NCBI GenBank assembly: GCA_949286525.1
Contig: CASECT010000139.1
Span: 1 to 43,893 of the forward strand
Length of the DNA: 43,893 bases
DNA from: an uncultured Eubacteriales bacterium
Lineage (GTDB): Bacteria; Bacillota; Clostridia; Lachnospirales; Lachnospiraceae
Reading direction: 5' to 3'
In this document: positions 41,595 through 43,893 of the stretch, in pieces
How positions within the stretch are numbered: the stretch's first letter is position 1
Layout of the letters: every line of letters begins with the position of its first letter
Position numbers and translations under genes: made by a program
The notes under the pieces: model-generated
The model's input: only the letters and a program-made list of their open reading frames with translations
Told to the model about the DNA's origin: nothing
Database searches by the model: none

Positions 41595-42755
41595 ATGGAC
41601 AAGATTGATGTTGGAAAAGTAAAGGAATGGTGGGAAAAAGGGGGGAAGAAGAAAGAGATAGCGGTCATACTGGTGGTAATTGCAGCGGTGGCCCTGGCAG
41701 TGATGGCTCATCTTCTGAGACAGTACGAAGATTACAATGTGCGCGCATCCACAGAAAGGATCGATTCCGCCGAGACGGATTACCTGGATTTCCAGGGGAA
41801 TATTCTCAAATATAACCGGGATGGGGCTTTTTATACTGATTACGACGGGGAGTTGATCTGGAATTACACGTATGAGATGGAGTCTCCTCAGGCGCAGGTG
41901 TGTGGAAATTCTGTATTGATCTATGACAGGGATGGGACGCAGCTGACGATTTTGTCCGTGACAGGGGTAGAGGGAAATGTCACGACAAGCCTCCCGATTC
42001 TGGACGCCGATGTCTCCGCCAATGGAACAACAGCCGTGCTGATGCAGAATGAAAATACCGGATATGTGGAGATCTACGATCTGGAGGGACAGGTGCTGGC
42101 TTCCGGGGAACTGCACGGAGAGAACAGCGGCATACCGGTGGCCCTAGCACTCTCGTCCGACGGTCAGAAGCTGATGATATCCATGATTGATCTCAACGGC
42201 GGGAATGTGAAGACCACCATCGCCTTCTATGATTTCGGAAGGGAGGGAGAGGATGCCATCGACAATCTCGTGGCATCTTACAGTTACTCCGACATGGTTA
42301 TCCCCCAGATCGACTTTGTGAAAAATGATAAAGCTATCGCTTTCGGCGACAGCGAGATTGTGATTTTCCGCAGCAACAGTCGTTTTGATGTGGACAATGA
42401 GATCTTTTTCCAGGATCAGATCAAGAGCATTTTTTATAACGATGACTATTTCGGGGTAGTGAGAGATGCCGCGCAGGAAGACGGAAGCCTGGCAAATCAG
42501 ATGACGGTGTACAATATGAGCGGTTACGAGGTTTTCGAGACCGTGCTCGATATCTCTTACAATGATATCGAGTTGATGAGGAACAATGAGATTGTGATCT
42601 CCAACGGGAAGGATGTCAATATCTATACGATGCAGGGGATCAAAAAGTTCGCATATAGTTTTGAAACAAGCATATATAAGATAATACCAGGAAGAGGTTC
42701 CAGAAGATATATTTTCCTGGAGCAGGATGTGACGGAGCTTGTAACACTGACATAA
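41595..42755 (+). CDS. DUF5711-like membrane-anchored beta-propeller protein
   Basis: The 386-residue product has a basic N-terminus and one membrane helix (about 22-42, IAVILVVIAAVALAVMAHLL). About 340 extracytoplasmic residues follow with repeated beta-strand units (GELIWNYTYEMESPQAQVCGNSVLIYDRDGTQLTIL, SYSYSDMVIPQIDFVKNDKAIAFGDSEIVIF). The repeat of sensor-like D-x-D-x and aromatic strands suggests a beta-propeller. I recall this as DUF5711 from Lachnospiraceae; function unknown. CAGGAG is close upstream of ATG 41595, right after the glgB terminator, so its promoter is not obvious. The next gene follows after 12 bases. Confidence 0.78.
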   Translation: MDKIDVGKVKEWWEKGGKKKEIAVILVVIAAVALAVMAHLLRQYEDYNVRASTERIDSAETDYLDFQGNILKYNRDGAFYTDYDGELIWNYTYEMESPQAQVCGNSVLIYDRDGTQLTILSVTGVEGNVTTSLPILDADVSANGTTAVLMQNENTGYVEIYDLEGQVLASGELHGENSGIPVALALSSDGQKLMISMIDLNGGNVKTTIAFYDFGREGEDAIDNLVASYSYSDMVIPQIDFVKNDKAIAFGDSEIVIFRSNSRFDVDNEIFFQDQIKSIFYNDDYFGVVRDAAQEDGSLANQMTVYNMSGYEVFETVLDISYNDIELMRNNEIVISNGKDVNIYTMQGIKKFAYSFETSIYKIIPGRGSRRYIFLEQDVTELVTLT

Positions 42756-42767
42756 GGAGACATCAGA

Positions 42768-43547
42768 ATGAATATCGTGTTTGTCGCTGTACTTTTGATA
42801 CTGGTTTTCTGTGCCATCAACGGGTGGCGCAAAGGATTGCTTGGGATGATTTACGGCCTGGTTTCCTGGGTGTTTCTGCTGGTTTTTGTCATTTGGGCAA
42901 ATCCTTTTATTGATAACTATCTCCGGGAGCGGACGTCTCTGCCGGAGACAATGCAGCAGACCGTGGAACAGGCGATCTCTGACAAGGCGGCGGAAGTGAC
43001 GGAGAACGCATCCGAAGGGGCTCAGGACGGAATGGAGGAATTTCTGGCGGAGCTGCCGGAACCTTTCCGGGGAGTGCTCACGGATCTTCTTGCCCAGTCG
43101 GGGGAATCCGCCTCCGACGGACAGATGGAATCTCAGAGCCAGGGCCAGCAGAGTCAGGAGGGGCAGGTCTCGGATGCGCAGACTCCTCAGGATCAGACGG
43201 CGCAGAGTATACCGGGCGCTGTGGCGCAGCAGCTGGTGGATTACGCAATCCGCGGCATCGCGATCCTGATTGCATTTGTCGTGGCCCAGCTGATTGTCTG
43301 GCTTGTGGGAAACATTATCTCTGCGGTTGGCGACGCGCCTGTGATCAATGGCATCAACGGTCTTCTTGGCTTTCTGGCCGGAGCGGTTCAGGGGTTTTTA
43401 TATGTGTGGATTCTGATGTATCTGGTGGCGTTGACCGGAGCCACTGCTTTTTCGCAACAGATTATTACCTATATTTATCAGAATTCTTTTCTGGTCTACC
43501 TGTATCAGCACAACGCGGTCATGGCGATTGTGGAGATTTTTTTGTAA
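42768..43547 (+). CDS. CvpA family membrane protein
   Basis: CvpA-type proteins are small polytopic membrane proteins named from colicin V production; their exact function is unresolved. The 259-residue product has NGWRKGLLGMIYGLVSWVFLLVFVIWANPF near the N-terminus and a hydrophilic, Gln/Ser-rich loop (about 80-145). It closes with NGINGLLGFLAGAVQGFLYVWILMYLVALTG, the conserved C-terminal CvpA segment, for about four membrane segments in total. The loop is longer than usual and outward-facing by prediction. AAGGAG precedes ATG 42768. It is the last gene before the rRNA promoters; no clear terminator separates them. Confidence 0.88.
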   Translation: MNIVFVAVLLILVFCAINGWRKGLLGMIYGLVSWVFLLVFVIWANPFIDNYLRERTSLPETMQQTVEQAISDKAAEVTENASEGAQDGMEEFLAELPEPFRGVLTDLLAQSGESASDGQMESQSQGQQSQEGQVSDAQTPQDQTAQSIPGAVAQQLVDYAIRGIAILIAFVVAQLIVWLVGNIISAVGDAPVINGINGLLGFLAGAVQGFLYVWILMYLVALTGATAFSQQIITYIYQNSFLVYLYQHNAVMAIVEIFL

Positions 43548-43564
43548 AAAAGTTGTTGACACAG
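43547..43564 (+). repeat. rRNA promoter direct repeat, copy 1
   Basis: AAAAAGTTGTTGACACAG, exactly repeated at 43626-43643, carrying the -35 boxes of the two promoters, 79 bases apart. Confidence 0.85.
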
Positions 43565-43584
43565 ATGGGGCTTTTTGCTATTAT
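43556..43584 (+). promoter_or_regulatory. rRNA operon promoter P1
   Basis: TTGACA (43556-43561), 17 bases, TATTAT (43579-43584), shortly after the cvpA stop. Upstream of the -35 is an A-rich run. Confidence 0.85.
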
Positions 43585-43625
43585 ATTTTTCGCAACTTCT
43601 CCAAAAGAAGCCGCAAAAAGTAGAG

Positions 43626-43643
43626 AAAAAGTTGTTGACACAG
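43626..43643 (+). repeat. rRNA promoter direct repeat, copy 2
   Basis: Second copy of the 18-base repeat of 43547-43564. Confidence 0.85.
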
Positions 43644-43663
43644 CAGCGGAGATGTGATATCTT
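43635..43663 (+). promoter_or_regulatory. rRNA operon promoter P2
   Basis: TTGACA (43635-43640), 17 bases, TATCTT (43658-43663). It lies 79 bases after P1 and about 190 bases before the 16S start. Confidence 0.8.
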
Positions 43664-43829
43664 ATAGAAGTTGCTGATGCGACAGCGACCCGACCTTGAT
43701 AACTGAACAGTGAAACAACCTTGAAAGATTCTAAGAGAAAATTTTTCGAACAAGCTTAGCAATAAGCGACCTAGAACAGTAAAGCAGGAAAAGGCCAGAA
43801 GAGCCTGGGACTGCAGGATCGTAACAACA
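43664..43829 (+). other. Pre-rRNA leader
   Basis: Noncoding leader of the rRNA transcript between P2 and 16S. It has a typical TTGATAACTGAACAGTGAAAC stretch near 43697 and a small CTTAGCAATAAG hairpin. I did not identify a clear boxA. No ORF is likely. Confidence 0.7.

Positions 43830-43893
<64 letters not shown>

Overview
The window looks like a chromosomal segment of an anaerobic Gram-positive bacterium of the Lachnospiraceae (Clostridium cluster XIVa). This rests on the dnaX-ybaB-recR order, a Tad/Flp1 pilus locus of clostridial type, a long Alu-containing SRP RNA, [FeFe]-hydrogenase maturation genes, several small families I know mainly from Lachnospiraceae (recognised from memory, no search run), and the first bases of a 16S rRNA. 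Nearly all genes lie on the + strand. The exceptions are a small DUF2508-like gene (4414-4707) and murG (14600-15661). Sigma-A-type promoters with 17-base spacers are easy to see at many gene starts.

Layout. 1-2.6 kb: replication and repair genes dnaX, ybaB, recR. 2.86-4.4 kb: a membrane protein with a C-terminal LysM domain. 4.9-14.1 kb: a complete tad-type pilus locus with two A24 prepilin peptidases, TadZ, TadA, TadB, an unusual TadC, Flp1 pilin, a DUF5702-like protein, two TadE-like pseudopilins and a DUF6382 protein. 14.2-17.6 kb: HIT hydrolase, a stand-alone murG (convergent), a small membrane protein and an SH3/SleB-type cell-wall hydrolase. 17.9-18.8 kb: SPFH protein. 19.0-22.9 kb: argF-birA-DUF6145-coaX-dusB run. 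22.87-24.07 kb: an insertion sequence flanked by a perfect 25-bp direct repeat, lodged in the 3' end of dusB. 24.1-25.9 kb: tandem glycine riboswitch with terminator, then an AGCS amino-acid/sodium symporter. 25.9-26.2 kb: SRP RNA. 26.3-28.1 kb: metallophosphatase/5'-nucleotidase. 28.4-32.6 kb: hydrogenase-maturation operon (TM1266-like regulator, hydE, hydG, hydF). 32.6-37.2 kb: coiled-coil protein, aconitase-family hydratase, AI-2E family transporter. 37.2-39.6 kb: a TPR plus AAA-like protein. 39.6-43.5 kb: glgB, a DUF5711-like protein, CvpA. 43.55-43.89 kb: tandem rRNA promoters, leader and the 5' end of 16S rRNA.

How the parts work together. The tad genes encode one secretion and pilus machine, with ATPase, inner-membrane platform, pilin and processing peptidase in one run. 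Several components depart from textbook forms: a TadZ without a P-loop lysine, a TadC with a large extracytoplasmic insert, and a TadE with two Cys/His repeats. The hyd genes build the H-cluster, but no hydrogenase structural gene is in the window. The glycine riboswitch should tie symporter expression to glycine.

The most notable observations are the IS insertion that swaps the last residues of DusB while leaving it open, the deviating tad components, the TPR-AAA fusion, the MPN-like N-terminus of the LysM protein, and a 21-base sequence found exactly twice in upstream regions of unrelated genes.
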